Assembly: GCF_963576615.1 (NCBI RefSeq)
Contig: NC_088708.1
Span: forward strand, 48,409,196-48,473,195
Reading direction: 5' to 3'
DNA length: 64,000 nucleotides
Origin: Watersipora subatra
Lineage: Eukaryota; Bryozoa; Gymnolaemata; Cheilostomatida; Watersiporidae
A program made the translations under genes and the position numbers. The stretch's first letter is position 1, and each line of letters starts with the position of its first letter. The notes under the pieces were generated by a model that did no database searches, was not told the origin of the DNA, and worked only from the letters and a program-made list of their open reading frames with translations. Shown one piece after another: positions 35,301 through 50,300 of the stretch.

Positions 35301-38300
35301 GGCCCATGGGTGGATTGTATCAGTTAGTGGCATGTTTTTAGGTTTTTAAAAAATTTAACCATTTATTATGGAAAGTCTAGCAGATCGCCATGTCGTAAAC
35401 GCACCTTTACGGTATATCCAACAAAAAACAAATCATTTAATCATGACATAACCAAAACACTTAAACAATGAAACACTAAACTATACAAATATGGTGTCAT
35501 GCTCAGGCCAAGTTCTTTGAGTTTGAAAGTGAAGAGCTGCACCTACCTTTTTTCGACTAAGTTGAGAACTGCTGAGGAAACCATTAGAGCTGCGACGAGG
35601 CTTTTCTTTAATGGAATGTTTCGTTGAGTCTTCATTAGACATTTTGTTTTTCTTCTTCTCAGGCCCTTTGCTGGCAGCTTTCGAGAGCGACGATGACGAT
35701 GATGAGGAAGCATTATGAAGGATAAATGGTTCGTCAGTGCTCTGTGTCATGGAGTGTGAACTGGGTCTACTAAACTCTTCCTTCTCTGTATGACTTTTAG
35801 TCAATGCGTTGCTGCCAACATTAGCTGTCTCAGTGTCAGCATTAGATGCAGATTCAGCCGTGTTAGATTCTTGCGCTGTCAGATGTTGACCTTGATCTGG
35901 GTAAATAGTTGAGGTTTGGGGTGACTCACCTACATACGGAGACTTACTGTTGGGGGTGGACCTACTCTGAGGTCGGCTTTTTATCACCATCTGCAGGTCA
36001 TCTATTCGTTTCTGCTCAGCCGATAGTCTCCGCATTTCGCCTGCACAGCCAGAATAATTAAGAATAATTAACAATTAGAAATCAGAGGTTATCCCTAACA
36101 ATATTCAACTCCACTACGCAGCACTTATAAAGCGCTAAAAGCCTACCTAGGAAATATGTAGGTTGACTGGCACATTGTTGATAATAATCGCTTTTACAAC
36201 CGTTTAAGAGGCCAAAGTTTTGTGTTTGAGCCCTGATTTAAAAACAGTGAAAGTCTCAAAGACACTGACTATAGACTACTTCCATTGTAAAAGGCAAATT
36301 AGAAAATTGTTTTATCAGTAAACTTGATCAAACAGCCCAGCTTGGTGTAGGAGAAAGATTAAAGTTTGCATACAAATAAGAATACATCATCAGACTTGAT
36401 CAGACATTAGATAGATCTACAAAGCTTAGAAATTACCAACAGCCCTTCATGGGAACCTCATTACTTTCATCTGTAGAGTTATGCTCTCCTTTTGACAGGT
36501 AAAGACAACTTGAAAATTATTTAGCAAAACTAATAAATTTTTTGATTAGGCAATTAGTCTTAGACTGAATACCTCGGAGTTCACTGAGGCTAGCATTGAG
36601 CTCTTCAAGCCCATACTGTTCAACATTGACAGGAGCCTCATGCAAATCAACAGATGAGCTTCGCCGCTCTTTTCGGTCGGCTCCAGTCTCAAGTGGAGTA
36701 GCTGATGGCAAGGGAACTGTCGGAGTTTGAACTTCCATAGACTCAGTGACCTGACGAGATGGTAAAAACTACATACCGAATTGTACAAACAGAGGTTGAG
36801 GCAGCAAATCGATGCTATTTACAAATGTTACCAAATATTAGTTAACAATAAGATATTGTTGAACAAATTCGTGAAGGTTCCAAATTTTACAGTTAAATAT
36901 CAGACAAATGCTGCGGCGTTTTTGTAGCTCAATCCCTTGTTATACTAATCTCACCCATCTACATGATGCACTGCACCATTTACAACTTATGGTTTTTTAA
37001 AGTGTCAGTTTATAAAGAGGAATGTACATCCACTTAACTAACATAATAGCTAGACAGCTAGGGTAGCTAAACAGCTGTAAATCTGATACGTCAACAACAA
37101 GATAAACTATGTCATAGAGACAATAATATAACACATAGACCAACCCAACCGATTGGTAAATTTAATTAATAAAGGAAAAATACAAGATGTTACAAAGCAT
37201 CAACCGATAGATTTCTTTATCTATTGTCATTAGCAGTATGTGATTACATCCTACCCATCAGCACTAAATGTTGACAGATACTAGAGAAAGCTTAAGTTTC
37301 TGCTAAGAATTATATTTATATTATTATTATATTATATATTATATAATATATTATTATATTTTTTTGAGCAAAACTGTCCATTGCATTCATCTGATATCTA
37401 AAGGCACATGTAAGATAGAGCTTCTCTTTGTTAAGCAACAAAATTTGATGAGTGACTTGACCTTGACACACGCTTAACACGTTTCTTTCACCAAGTTTAT
37501 AGACCTCAAAGGTTGTGGCAGTCACTCGTGGCAGCTGCTAAAAACTGACTAACTTTCTGTATTGTCACTTACCTCAGTTATGTTGTCAAGCGGCGCTGCT
37601 GTTACATTGATAGACTTGGCAGCAGTCGTCGCTGAGGCTCTTTTAGCACTGCTGATCTCATCGCGCTGCCACTTGCTTTGCAGGCTTTCAATGCTTTTTG
37701 AGATGTCATTCCGCGAGAAGCTAAAATTTATTATACATGTACAACAAACTACTACACTCGTGTTGAACTTATTCGTATAATTATATTATTTTCGTAAATG
37801 CATCATAAAATTCCCTAAAAAATATATTCACTACCACATAAGGTATAAAGTGACTAAAATTTAACTGGACTGCAACATTATTTCATATGGTTTACAATAA
37901 AAATTCAAGCAATTAAACAATTAAACTGGTTTTAATTACTACCAAATATACACGTATAGAAATAAATATGTATGCCAAGTGTACTGTATATTTATTCAAG
38001 TCGGCTAGCACCGCACCAAAGTCAGAGAAGCAAAGAGCAACATTTATAGTGTACAGTTATTATTGTATATATTTAGTTTATATAAATTAATGGCTAAAAC
38101 TGAAAATATATTCAATGTATCAGTGTCAATAGAATCTTGACTGTAGGCCAGCATTCCAAGGTTAGGTTTTATTAGCTAATAGACCATAAATCATACTGTA
38201 TTTAGCAAACACCTTTTTAATTAATTTAGGCGGCAGTCTAATGAATAGATCATCAAAATTTGTTCATAGCCAGCTAACAAATACGAAGTTAAAATTTTTT

Positions 38301-41300
38301 TTGTCATAAGTCATAAATAACCAAAATTAAAAAAAAAAGGAGTAGACAACTCTTCAAAGTTGAACAAGCGCGTGCAAGTGCTTGCTTAATCTTGTCCCTT
38401 GCGTACCCATTTAAACCCATTCTAATCATTCTAATAGTACTACATATTTTTATCCCATTAACAAATCTTAATACAACATGGATGTCATTAAATTATTTTA
38501 CACTGTCTTAGAATCTTCTTATAGTATCTATTTTATGATTAAATATTGTGGTTTGCGATAGATAAAAATAGGAATTTTCGGCAACCTCTAAATGCTTGGC
38601 AAAACGATTAATTTAAAAATTTAATAAAAACAGGGGATGCAACTGAACATAGTAAGATTTCCATGTGCAATAATTGGAGGATGCGGGCATATAGCACTAC
38701 TCCGTGTTAATGTTAGTCTCCAGTGTCTTAAAAGGTGCAATAAGAAAAGCTAAAAAGTATGACATAGTCTCCACCAAATCGGTCTACACCTAAATCATTT
38801 CATGATGATACAATACAACCTCTCAACATTAGCTATTGACTATCAATCACAAGTTAAGAGGTCTAACCTAACCTCTTTCTGAGAGGAATGAGTCCTAAAA
38901 ATAACTTTAAATGATGACCTTTAACCCGCTGCCTATTGGGATAGCCTCTAAACAGCCGAGAGTTTATAGCCTCTAAACATAGTTGAGAGTTTATAGCCTC
39001 TAAACATAGTTGAGAGTTTATAGCCTCTAAACATAGTTGAGAGTTTACAGCCTCTAAACATAGTTGAGAGTTTATAGTCTCTAAACATAGTTGAGAGTTT
39101 ATAGCCTCTAAACATAGTTGAGAGTTTATAGCCTCTAAACATAGTTGAGAGTTTATAGCCTCTAAACATAGTTGAGAGTTTATAGCCTCTAAACATAGCT
39201 GAGAGTTTATAGCCTCTAAACATAGTTGAGAGTTTATAGCCTCTAAACATAGCTGAGAGTTTATAGCCTCTAAACATAGCTGAGAGTTTATAGCCTCTAA
39301 ACATAGTTGAGAGTTTATAGCCTCTAAACATAGCTGAGAGTTTATAGCCTCTAAACATAGCTGAGAGTTTAAAGCCTTTAAACATAGCTGAGAGTTTATA
39401 GCCTCTAAACATAGCTGAGAGTTTATAGCCTCTAAACATAGTTGAGAGTTTATAGCCTCTAAACATAGCTGAGAGTTTATAGCCTCTAAACATAGCTGAG
39501 AGTTTATAGCCTCTAAACATAGTTGAGAGTTTATAGCCTCTAAACATAGCTGAGAGTTTATAGCCTTTAAACATAGCTGAGAGTTTATAGCCTCTAAACA
39601 TAGCTGAGAGTTTATAGCCTTTAAACATTAGAAATCAATATAAACTACTTGAGTGGAATCCCTCATCAGAACTACTTAGGGCATAGCTAAAAATATCTAG
39701 GTCTAGAAATATAATACAAAACTACCTACTAGAATACAGCCTCATATCTTGTGAGAATACAAAACCTATGTGTTATCTACATACTGAACATGTAGCCTTA
39801 AAACAATGAACATTCCCCAAACAACATATTGATAAGCTATACAAAACTCATCCTCAGTATTTCCAAATAGATTTTGAAAGGAAAATACACTATACACCAA
39901 CATAATTATTATTAGTCTGTGCTGCTTAGATTTGACATGCCTATCGAGGATATTGAAGTATATATTTAGTGGATTATGCAACACTTAGTGGCAACAGTCT
40001 AAAAATAACTCAAGTTTATTCAATGAATGTTTCTTATTAAAAAATGGAAGGGTTTGTGAAATCAGTTTTGAGCTTTGGAGCAAAAGGTAACTAGAAATAA
40101 CTACTAATAATAGCAGTGTACTGAGACAACCAGTTTGACGCTAGTCGCTAGAACTCGTCCAGAACCAGCTCCAAACCAGCGAGTAGCTTCAAACCCATCT
40201 AAAGCACGGATACACAGTGATACTCGCACCAAACTGGCGTATTGAAGCTGTAAAGCTAAGGCTATTCTACTAACCTTTGATTGTTATTTTGCTCTAGTTG
40301 ACCTTTGTTCCTGGCAACGGCCTTGAGAAAAGCCTGCCTGCTCGTTTTGTCTGCCTCTTTAGCTCTCTCCATGTCCTCCAGTGTCTTTTTCCTCTCTAAC
40401 GCCTGTAAGTGCAACCATAAACCTCACTAGACAGATAAGAAAAGATTAAACATACTCAAAAGCACTTACTGAGCTCTAGAGACCTGCCTCATATGTCAAT
40501 CCCACAATGGTAAAACAGATGACCAAAGAGTAGCCAGTTTTACATTTGTTCCTCCTTTTTATTCAGTGTGTTGTGTCGAAAGAAGAGCCAAAAGTGGAGG
40601 CAAAGGAGGAGTTGAGAGGAAAATTAAGGGAGCTGTGAGAGGCGACATTACACCGCACTCATTTTAAAAAGGGAATAATGGCCCTTTAAATTCACAGTAA
40701 TAACCGTGCATTTTCATCTAAATGACGAATCATCGTTCTAGAAAACAATTCAGCAACCGCCCATTGTTCAATTAATTAAAATAGCTAACTTTCCGAGATT
40801 ATAATATATTGAGAGTTCTATACCTGTCATATGCATTATTGAAATATAACTATTTATATTAAACTTACACTGCCACTACAAGCAATAATAACACTGTGAC
40901 AGAAACTTAAATAGACAAAGCATCAATTTTTCTAATTTCAGCCATTGTATTGCTTGTCATTTACAGATGAGTTTTACATGAAACTTTATACGCAACTATA
41001 ACTTATATAAAAGTACTTATCCATTGCTTTTTGTTATATAAAATCTAGTGTAGGTATGATGATAAAAAACATGGAAGAATGATATGCTAAGACAGCTACT
41101 CCGTACAGGTTACTGACTGACAATACCTTGGCATGTCATTTTAATAAAAATATGGCGTTCAATTTTTAATATTGGCACCTGATACATTTCAAATTACACT
41201 ACCTGAATATTTCTATGGATTTTATTCACATAATATTTCAAACATTTAAATCAGGGCAATGAAAAGAAATACTGTAATTGTCTGCTCTTGAAAGGTGAGC

Positions 41301-44300
41301 AGACAACACACCACAGGTAAATCTGTTCATGTTATTTTTGCATTTATGATGTTTTTTTACGTTTATCATCAGGTTATTTTTATGCAATGCAGTACAAACA
41401 CTTTAGGTCTGCCAGAATCTCTAAGCTGACTGCAATATGCTCAAATTGTATCTGTTGACCTTGCGTTTCTCTTCTAGTAGTATTTTGACATCAGCAAATG
41501 GTTTCCTGTCTCCACCTGATTCTTGGTGTTCTGGCTGATTGTGAGCATCAGACTGTGCGGAAGTCTTACTTTTGGCATGGTCTGACCAGGTGGTGTGATT
41601 CAGAGAGAAGGTTGTTTTTTTCAGCGCTTTAGCTATCAAAGAGATCATACAAGTGATAATGAAACTATCATATGATAACTGTTTCATCTGTCTGACTGCA
41701 ATCGAATCTCATTATAATTTGTTCACTAGGTACAACCCATGCACAATATGAAAGACATTTGTATAAAATTTCAACGCGTTCCTTACCTTTGGCAGCTGCT
41801 TCTTGCTAATATTGGCATAAAGATGGCAAATGGTATTGCAACAAAGCTTTGTAAGTTGAAGTAGAAATGCTTTGAATAACACAACTGCTAGTAACTGACC
41901 TTCCTGCGGAGTAGAGCTCTTCTGCTGCTCAAATCGATATTTAAGGTTAGTAGGTTGAACTGAGGAGACATCTTGAGGTTGTTGACCGCTATTCTCAATT
42001 TTAGCAGCACCCATTCCAGCAAAACTGGTGATCTCACCGCTAGCATATATTTCAATAGGCTGTATGGGTGATTCTGGTCTTTCAGAGTGTAATGACGATC
42101 TATTTGGGTGCAGCCCTGACTCACTAATAGCTTTACTAGGTTGACTAGCTGAGGGAACAGGTGATGCTGAGGTTAGTCTAGGTGATGACTCAGCAGACTT
42201 CAAGGTTGCCTCATTATCAGCAAGGCTAGTGAATGTTATATCGGTACAGGAGTCAGCCAACTCATCGGTTATAATAGGCAGACCGGCAGCGGCAGCACCT
42301 TCCTGAGTCAGCGCTGAACTTATCACGTAACTTTGAGCAGTAAGCAAGCCACCGTTTCTCTGCTCCGACAGAGTCGGAGATTGGTCAGAATCCGACCTCG
42401 GAGTGACCTTTGTAAGATCCGTAACAGTCACGTCGACAGGAGAGGGTGACTTTCGGTGGTCCCCAACTGATGTATCGCTAGCAGCCGACTTTTCTGTCAA
42501 TTGAAAGCCGTGCTTCTGAGCAAAGAGTTTTAGTGGACTCTCAAGGTCACCACTTCTGTCCAGGAGTTGTTGGTAGTTCATATTACATGAGCTCTTAGGG
42601 CGGTCAGTAGTCCTAGTGGATAGCGGCCTCCGCTGAATCTCACTAGCTGAACTTGTTAAGCTATTCATAGCTCGTGTTTCTTCCTCATCGACATCCTCGG
42701 AGAAGCTAACATTGGAAAGAAGGCTAGCGCTTCCATTGGACACTCTGTGAGCAGGATTGGCAGATCTACAGTAACACGCTGCGTATGAAATTGTGTTTAC
42801 ACGTAGAAGAACAAACAGAAACGAATAATGTAATGCCAATTAGCACTAACTTATCATCCATCCTAACAGCCTTCTGCGAATATAGTTGACTCAGCTAATA
42901 ACGATACCCAACAACTTGAGTGATGCGGGTGAAGAGCTATCAATAGACAATCTACACAATTGCTTTTATTACAGCGTCAGCCAGCATAACATCCACATCG
43001 TCAGAATGGTGCAAAAATGCCATAACAATATTACTTCGCGATCTGGCAAAACACACACTGATAGAGGAGCACAGGTCTTTTTTGGTTTGTTTGAGAAAAA
43101 AGTCGAGGAAAAAAGGTCGAGGAAGGGTTGTAGAAAAGATCGACAGAGGAATAAAAGGAAATATCGATAGAGGGATAAAAGGAAATATCGACAGAGGGGG
43201 GGTCGAGGAAAAGATCGAGAGAGAGTCGACGAAAATATCGAAGGGGGTAAAGGAAAATATTAAGAAAGCGGTCGAAGAAAAGGGGGGCCACAGAAAAGAA
43301 ACAAGGGGCTTAATTATTGGCTGACTCTCCTCATCACCCGCAAACAATAGGTAAGAATAGGTAAGGATGTATTAATTGTTTACACATTTATTGTTCCTGT
43401 TTAAAAAATCATATTTCTGACACGAGTTTCTATCACAGACTTGCATGAAACTTTTATGGGTCGGGAGTAAATAAACAAGCAAACCCTAAATATTATTTTT
43501 AATAAAACAGAACAATTTATATTATAATTTTATGAGTGATGATCAAAGATTAGAATTCCAATAAGGGTTTCATGACAATCCAGAGCAACCTCAACAACTA
43601 CCAAAGGACATCAAACGATTGGACAGACATGCATTGCCATGGTGAGTGACCTGTGAGAAAATAGCGAGAATAGCTGAACTGTGGGATGAGGCATGTGAGG
43701 TAAGAGCATCTTACACAAAAGGATAGGATAGAGGAAGTGCATTCACTCAGATGAGATTAATGTGTCAATGTGCCAGGCAAGGCAGGTGCTCGTTTTAGCA
43801 CTCTCTCACCTCAGCTTCAAATGAACCTCTCTCCTTATACTAACTGATTTACCTAATGATAGCTCAGTCATTGCTCTATGGATATGCAATAAATATCTAC
43901 TGCTTTATTATCTAAGCACACATCACCGCTCAGAATAATATTTTATGGACATAATTTTTAGCAAAAACCTGCCACTGTCAATAAATTGGAGGCTAAATCC
44001 TAAACCATTGATTGCATTGGATAAGTGATACTAAAGTCTTCTAATATGGCTCACATCAAGAATTCCGGGTACAAAGCTGATATACAAAAAGCAAACGTTA
44101 GAACAATTGTGCAAACTTACACAAGCAACCTCAATTTTATGCAAAACTTTCACAGCAAGCTGCAACCAGCTTTCTTACCTGTCAATGTAGTACGGTTTGC
44201 TTTCCCAGGCCACTAGAGATTGCTTCGGGTCTGTCGGATTGAGTATTCCCATAGACTGTGATTTCCTAACTGCAAAACAGCGACGAACAGTCAAAGAGGG

Positions 44301-47300
44301 CTAATGAATTGGTTACTTTGTAACAGTTATTACTGAATTTCAAGTATATTTGCTGCTATCAAGGAATTGAGTCTATGAACAGACTAAATGCATAACGACG
44401 CAAACAAGTCAATGCAAGAATATCACAAGAGAAGAGAGTTTAAACCCAAAGTTTTGAAAATTCTTTTTGCAATTTCCGAATCAACGGATAAGCTGGTAGC
44501 CAGGCGACAAAAGGAAATAATTAAAAATATTTTGGTTTTTCCCTCTACTTGATTAGAATCAATAATCAATCAATTAATAATCAATACCAATTAATTGGAA
44601 GGATTTATCAGGATTTTGCTCATTTTTGTTAAGACGACTTTGTTGTATTTTCATGGTATATCAACTTTAGAATGTGTCTCGTTGTGATAGCATAGAAATT
44701 ATTAATAACAAAGTAGTGTTTGTTCAAAACACTGTTCTATAGCTCATTAGCCAATTCTGTTACCAATTCTGGCATTTTGAAAAGCCCACAAATGCAATTA
44801 TTATTTTTATAAAGAAGTTGATAAAATTATTTTAAACATGCAACCTAAATAGATAAGATACAATCAGTAGACGTTACTAGAAACATCTACTATATATAAA
44901 TAATCATAAAGGAACATCAGCACAGGACCCGTCTGTGGAGTCATTAACGATGCTCTTACTGTATACCAATATTCCAACAATCAGCCTCTGCAGTCACCCT
45001 CAAGGTTGTTGCATAGACTCATTAAAACCCCACTATTTTATTACCAATTTCAATCAAATTTGATCTTAGCACTCTCAACGGTTCATATACAAGTCAGGGA
45101 ATGTAGAAGTGGCATCATTATGTTGCCATTGTTTCTTCACTAAAGTTTCTAATCAAACATTTGAAAGGAACAACTTTTAGGATGTTGGTTAAACAAACAG
45201 AAATAAAATAAGACCATTACATACAAAGAGTCATCCACTCTCACGTTGATCAAGCAACTGAGAAGACAATTCTGAAAATCCATATTCAGAATTGGCTAGC
45301 AGTAGTTGATTATATGTAACGCTAAACTGGAACTTAATTTTGCTAAAAAGCATTTTTAAGCTCATTGATGAATGACAAACCTTACACCTGCCACTTGAGT
45401 AACTTACCATGCTTGGCTGGCGATGTAGCTAGCTTTACTACCAAATATTTTATATCTTTTTATGAAGAATGTATGGATGGAAGTGGCTAGGAGATTTACT
45501 GTTCAATGTTACGATTATTCTTTGTTAAACACACAGGAAAAAAATAAAAAGTAATGTACACAAAGACAGAGTTGAAATCTATAATGATAATGAGCATTGG
45601 TTTAACCCAACACTTATTTAGTTTCACTAAACATAAAACCAAATATAAAGCAAGGCATTTTACTGGTCAAGTTGTTATTTACTGGTCAATTTGTTATATA
45701 CTGGTCAAGTTGTTATATACTGGTCAAGTTATTATATACTGGTCAAGTTGTTATATACTGGTCGAGTTGTTATATACTGGTCGAGTTGTTATTTACTGGT
45801 AAAGTTGTTATATACTGGTCAAGTTATTATATACTGGTCAAGCTGTTATATACTGGTCAAGTTGTTATATACTGGTCAAGTTGTTATATACTGGTCAAGT
45901 TGTTATTTACTGGTCAAGTTGTTATATACTGGTCAAGTTGTTATTTACTGGTCAAGTTGTTACGAGCTCTCATTACTGTATTGCCTTTTACAAGCAAGCA
46001 AGTATCCCTGAACTTATACACTTGAAGCAATGTCTTTAGTTTGTTCATTAAAAGTTCATGCATACGCTGTGTTGCTATCGTGAGAAGACAACTGCGAAAG
46101 TACTGTGTGCTATGTATGTAATTACAGGCTTCGTGCTTGCGAACCAGGCTACAGAATAAGCAATTCTCTCACCAACTGTGCTTGCTAACTGTTACGAGTG
46201 TTTATACTAAACAGAAGATTAATGGAGATGTATATGTGTCCGTTGCACTCAATACACACGCATATATCTAACACCTGATACCGCAACGTAACGTTACACT
46301 CTTCTATTGACCTGAGCAACAATAGTTCTTCAGAGTCTCACCTAGTTTTGCATGCAAGTTGAGAGTGCCCACTCACTCACCTACTATTGGGGATAGAGTG
46401 TCATGCATTCCAGAAGATTCCGTGACCTGTGTCGATCGTTTATGCAGCAGTTTGCTTGACGTATTCAAACTAAAATCGCACAAAGCATATAGGTATATAT
46501 TTTAAGTACTTAGGGTCAGTAGAGGCCACCTTATACCTACAGCTGTGAGTTATATATTAAACACTGCCTACTACCTTCCTAATGACATGGAAATGACTTG
46601 TTCGCTGAACCGTCAAATTCAAAAGTTGCAAAAAAATCTTGGTTCAGGCAAATGTTTCATTTGGTTCAGCAAAATGCGATAAAATACAATTCCGTGATAC
46701 AAGAAAGTTAAATAAAAAGTGGTTACCTCTGAACTTCATAATTTATAGATGGTAATAGACAACTTATAGATGGTAATGGACAACGTATAGACAGCAGTGG
46801 ATAACTTGTAGAAGGTAACGAACAACTTATAGATAGTAATGGAGAACTTATAGATAATAATGGAGAACTTATACATAGTCATGGGCAACCTATAGATAGT
46901 AATGGACGACTTAAAGATAATAATCGAGAACTTATAGGTAGTAATGGAGAACTTATAGATGGTAATGGACAACTTATAGATAGTAATGGATAACTTATAG
47001 ATAGTAATGGAGAACTTATAGATGGTAATGGTCAACATATAAATATGGATACTAATAGACAATTTGTCACAAAGTCCTCAAGGAACTTCCAACTATATCT
47101 GAGAAGTGAAAAGATGGCGAATCGCATTATCATTAATAAAACTTGCAGCAATTGATGGAGGTCTAGTTGACTGAAGGTTTTGTGAATGTGAGCATTTGGT
47201 GAGTTGTACATGATAGCCTGAATCTATTGGTCTCAAAAAACCCATGTGCACAAAAACAAAGTTAGCACAGTACATGAGAACAGTCAGATAGATTGGATAG

Positions 47301-50300
47301 TCGATCAAACTTCTGCTTACATTCAACTCACAACATTTTAGATGCAAAAACTTTTCCTATGCAAATAATTTGTTAGCATTTGACGAGAAGCTTGTTACAG
47401 TACCCACAACAATTGTTACTCGCAAGTGTTAATATTATTCTGTGTTCAGAGATATCATTGCATTAGTCATACCGATACACGTAATATGAAGCCTATCAAT
47501 AACTGAGGGAGGGTGACTCATCTAAACAGGCTGACCCTGCCTAACTGATAAGTCTAAACGGATGACTACACCAACATAGTCTATGCACACGAATGAGAGA
47601 GCCTAAATAGCAGGACCTAGAGTGTATCAAGTTCTACCGCGGGGCGGGAGTTCTATAATCGTCATGGAGTCAAAATATGCATAACTGCCTGTAACCTGGC
47701 CGTTGCCTAGCGCACTGGCGCCTCCCTTAGCAATGGTCTCCACCAGCCTTTTACCGCACTATTACACATGAATGCGTCTCATACGCGTGTTAGATTTGTA
47801 CACATACAAGATAAAATATTTACAGTACACGAAACATGACATTCTAGTTTATCTAGTGTTTGCTCTATAACAGCTGAACCATAGCTCATACACAAGACTA
47901 TTCACAAATGTATCTATTGATCTCCAAAAGCGACCAACCAATGAACAGTAGGAGCTGCCGTACAGTAGTCAGCAGACTTCATGTGTCTATTTATAATAAC
48001 ATCTAATGAAGTAATACGGGCATTAGAGCTGTCCAAATCTAATTAGCCGCGAGAGATGGAGAGCAACCCATGCATTTAGTTTGGCTTATTGCAGCATTGA
48101 CAATTTAGATGCTCTAATTGCTAATTGCTACACTAAACATTAACATTGCATCAACCGGTTATTGCTGTGCTAAGGATTTGGTACGACAACAGAAATTCAA
48201 AGATGTCTAATCAATTTCTTACTAGATTAATAAATACTAGTACGCTGTCAGTCATTTGTAATAAGTATGTGTACAGTTATTCTTCAACTGGGCAAGGTGG
48301 CTAAGTGGTGCAGTTGGTAGCACGCCTGGCTGCAAAACAGAATACCCGAGTTCAATTCCTGAGTGAGGCAACCTGTTTCCTAACCCTTTTAGCGTGGCTA
48401 CAAGCGAATGGACTGACATGGTTTTTTCATAGTAAAGATTCTATTGCTGTGTTGAGCATTAACCATTGCACTAGTAAGTTATTGCTGCAATAGGCATTAA
48501 TTTCAAGTCTGCCTAGCAAAAGCTGCTCTAGACACTATTCAAGCAATTAAAATAATTACAGATTTAGGCAAGCAGCACCTTGATAGAGGTTGTTAGCGCA
48601 GAATGCTATTTCCTCTTGAATATCGATGAATTTTTATGATCTATTTATTGCTGTTAGCAAGCGTTTAGCTATTTGAAGCTAGCAGTAGGCCAACGCCTCA
48701 CCACATGCACTACTCATCATAAAACCACTCCAACTTGTATTCCAACAAAAACACTATACATAAAAAGTCGAATTTGTAGTCAGATCTACACCGTATGCTA
48801 AAACAGAAATGCCATATTCTGAAAAGAGCTGCGCGTGTGATTTTGTTTGATTGAAGCTTATGTGAGTCATTACCTACTGTATGCAGCCTACGCAAGGAAT
48901 TGTCAGCTTAGCTCTATATGTACATACAGTAAAGTCTAACAGAGCTACAGAGCTAAACCTGTCGGAGAGCGTAATGAATCACACAGAGAACGGAACTCTT
49001 TGAACTTCCTATTTTAAACTTGGTTGTAACTTTATCCAGACTCTGGTCTACTTCTATCCTTCCTTTCACAAACAAGAATGACCCATATAATTATCATGAC
49101 AAGACATACAGGCTGCCAATCAAGCTAGAAGCAGCTAATACCCAGAATCCCCCTATGGGAAAGACATATCTCTAGCAGAGAGTGCAACCATTACTTTAGG
49201 GAATTGAAAATCATCTAAAGACACTGAAAAAACCTAGTAGAATTGCTCAATGCGGACAGATCGTAAATGTTATCACCATGCATGAACCTTCCTTCCTGTA
49301 CATAACAATATAATATTACTAGTAGGTTATATAATGAGCTACTGGACCTTGGCTCAGGAATAACTGCAAGTTAGAGGCTGGTAGGATTGATGATTTATCA
49401 TACACAATTATGTCTTTGGTGTAAACAAAAGCATCTTGCTTTTAGTAAGCGCACCCAGCATATTTTTATGAGAGTGCAGCATGCATTCTCGCTGACAGAC
49501 AGGCAGCAAACAAACTTGGCATTTGTTTTCAACCTGAGATATCTAGTTAAAATTAATCATGTCTCCCGCAGTGGGTCTTTTAGTAGAAGCCCGCTAAGGT
49601 TAATAGAAGGTCAAGCAATCACACAAAGTTATTTTACCTCATCACGCTCAACCTTCATACAACAGTGTGTAAACTCTCAAATAGAAATAGCACCGTAAGG
49701 CTGGTTATATGGAACAAATAATTTACGACTACATGTTTGAAGTTGTTGTTCCTAACTTAGACCGGTGACTACATCGGAGTCAAACAGCGGCCCATGTAAT
49801 AATTGCTTTTTAGTTTGAATGAATAATACTTTGATCTTCCCTACATTTAACCCTTCTGCAACTGTTTCATTCATAAAACAAGCACTGATTTTACCAATAC
49901 ATACTAGGGACCATGAAATGCCTCAATATATACAACTGCAAGCACCTCCATATTAATGGCAGACTGTTCAAATAATGCCAAGCTTACCACCAACCTGGGA
50001 TTGGATCCGAAATCACTGTTGTTAGATAGCCTTGACGCGGACGGGGATTGCTGGAAGCTTTTTTTCGTCACGTTGCTTATGAGATCCTGCGGTCCATTCA
50101 GATGTTGATTGGGCAAGACAGGAGTAAATCCGGACTGGTTAGATCTTGTAGCTGACAATGACGGAGGTGGGATTGTCTTTACGCCTGTACATTAACAAAG
50201 ACTGCATATTGTCAAAACATGGCATATCTCTCCGTTCCTTGTGACGAGCGTGTAAGGAGACACCAAAGGCAGCTATAGATTGCTAACTTTGCTAGTCAAT

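Noticed and set aside
38948..39628. 226-residue frame of MFRGYKLSA repeats as a gene
   Set aside because: Pure 27-bp tandem repeat within an intron, with no unique sequence, splice sites or homology.
42952..43347. 131-residue Phe/Ser-rich frame on the minus strand
   Set aside because: Complement of the polypurine tract; composition artefact.
45554..46025. Three overlapping open frames reading TGQVVIYWSS-type repeats
   Set aside because: They are the frames of a stop-free 19-bp minisatellite in a CAMSAP intron, not a protein.
48300..48375. A functional tRNA gene
   Set aside because: Box A and B are present, but acceptor-stem pairing is poor and the flanking tail is shared with other copies; SINE is a better fit.
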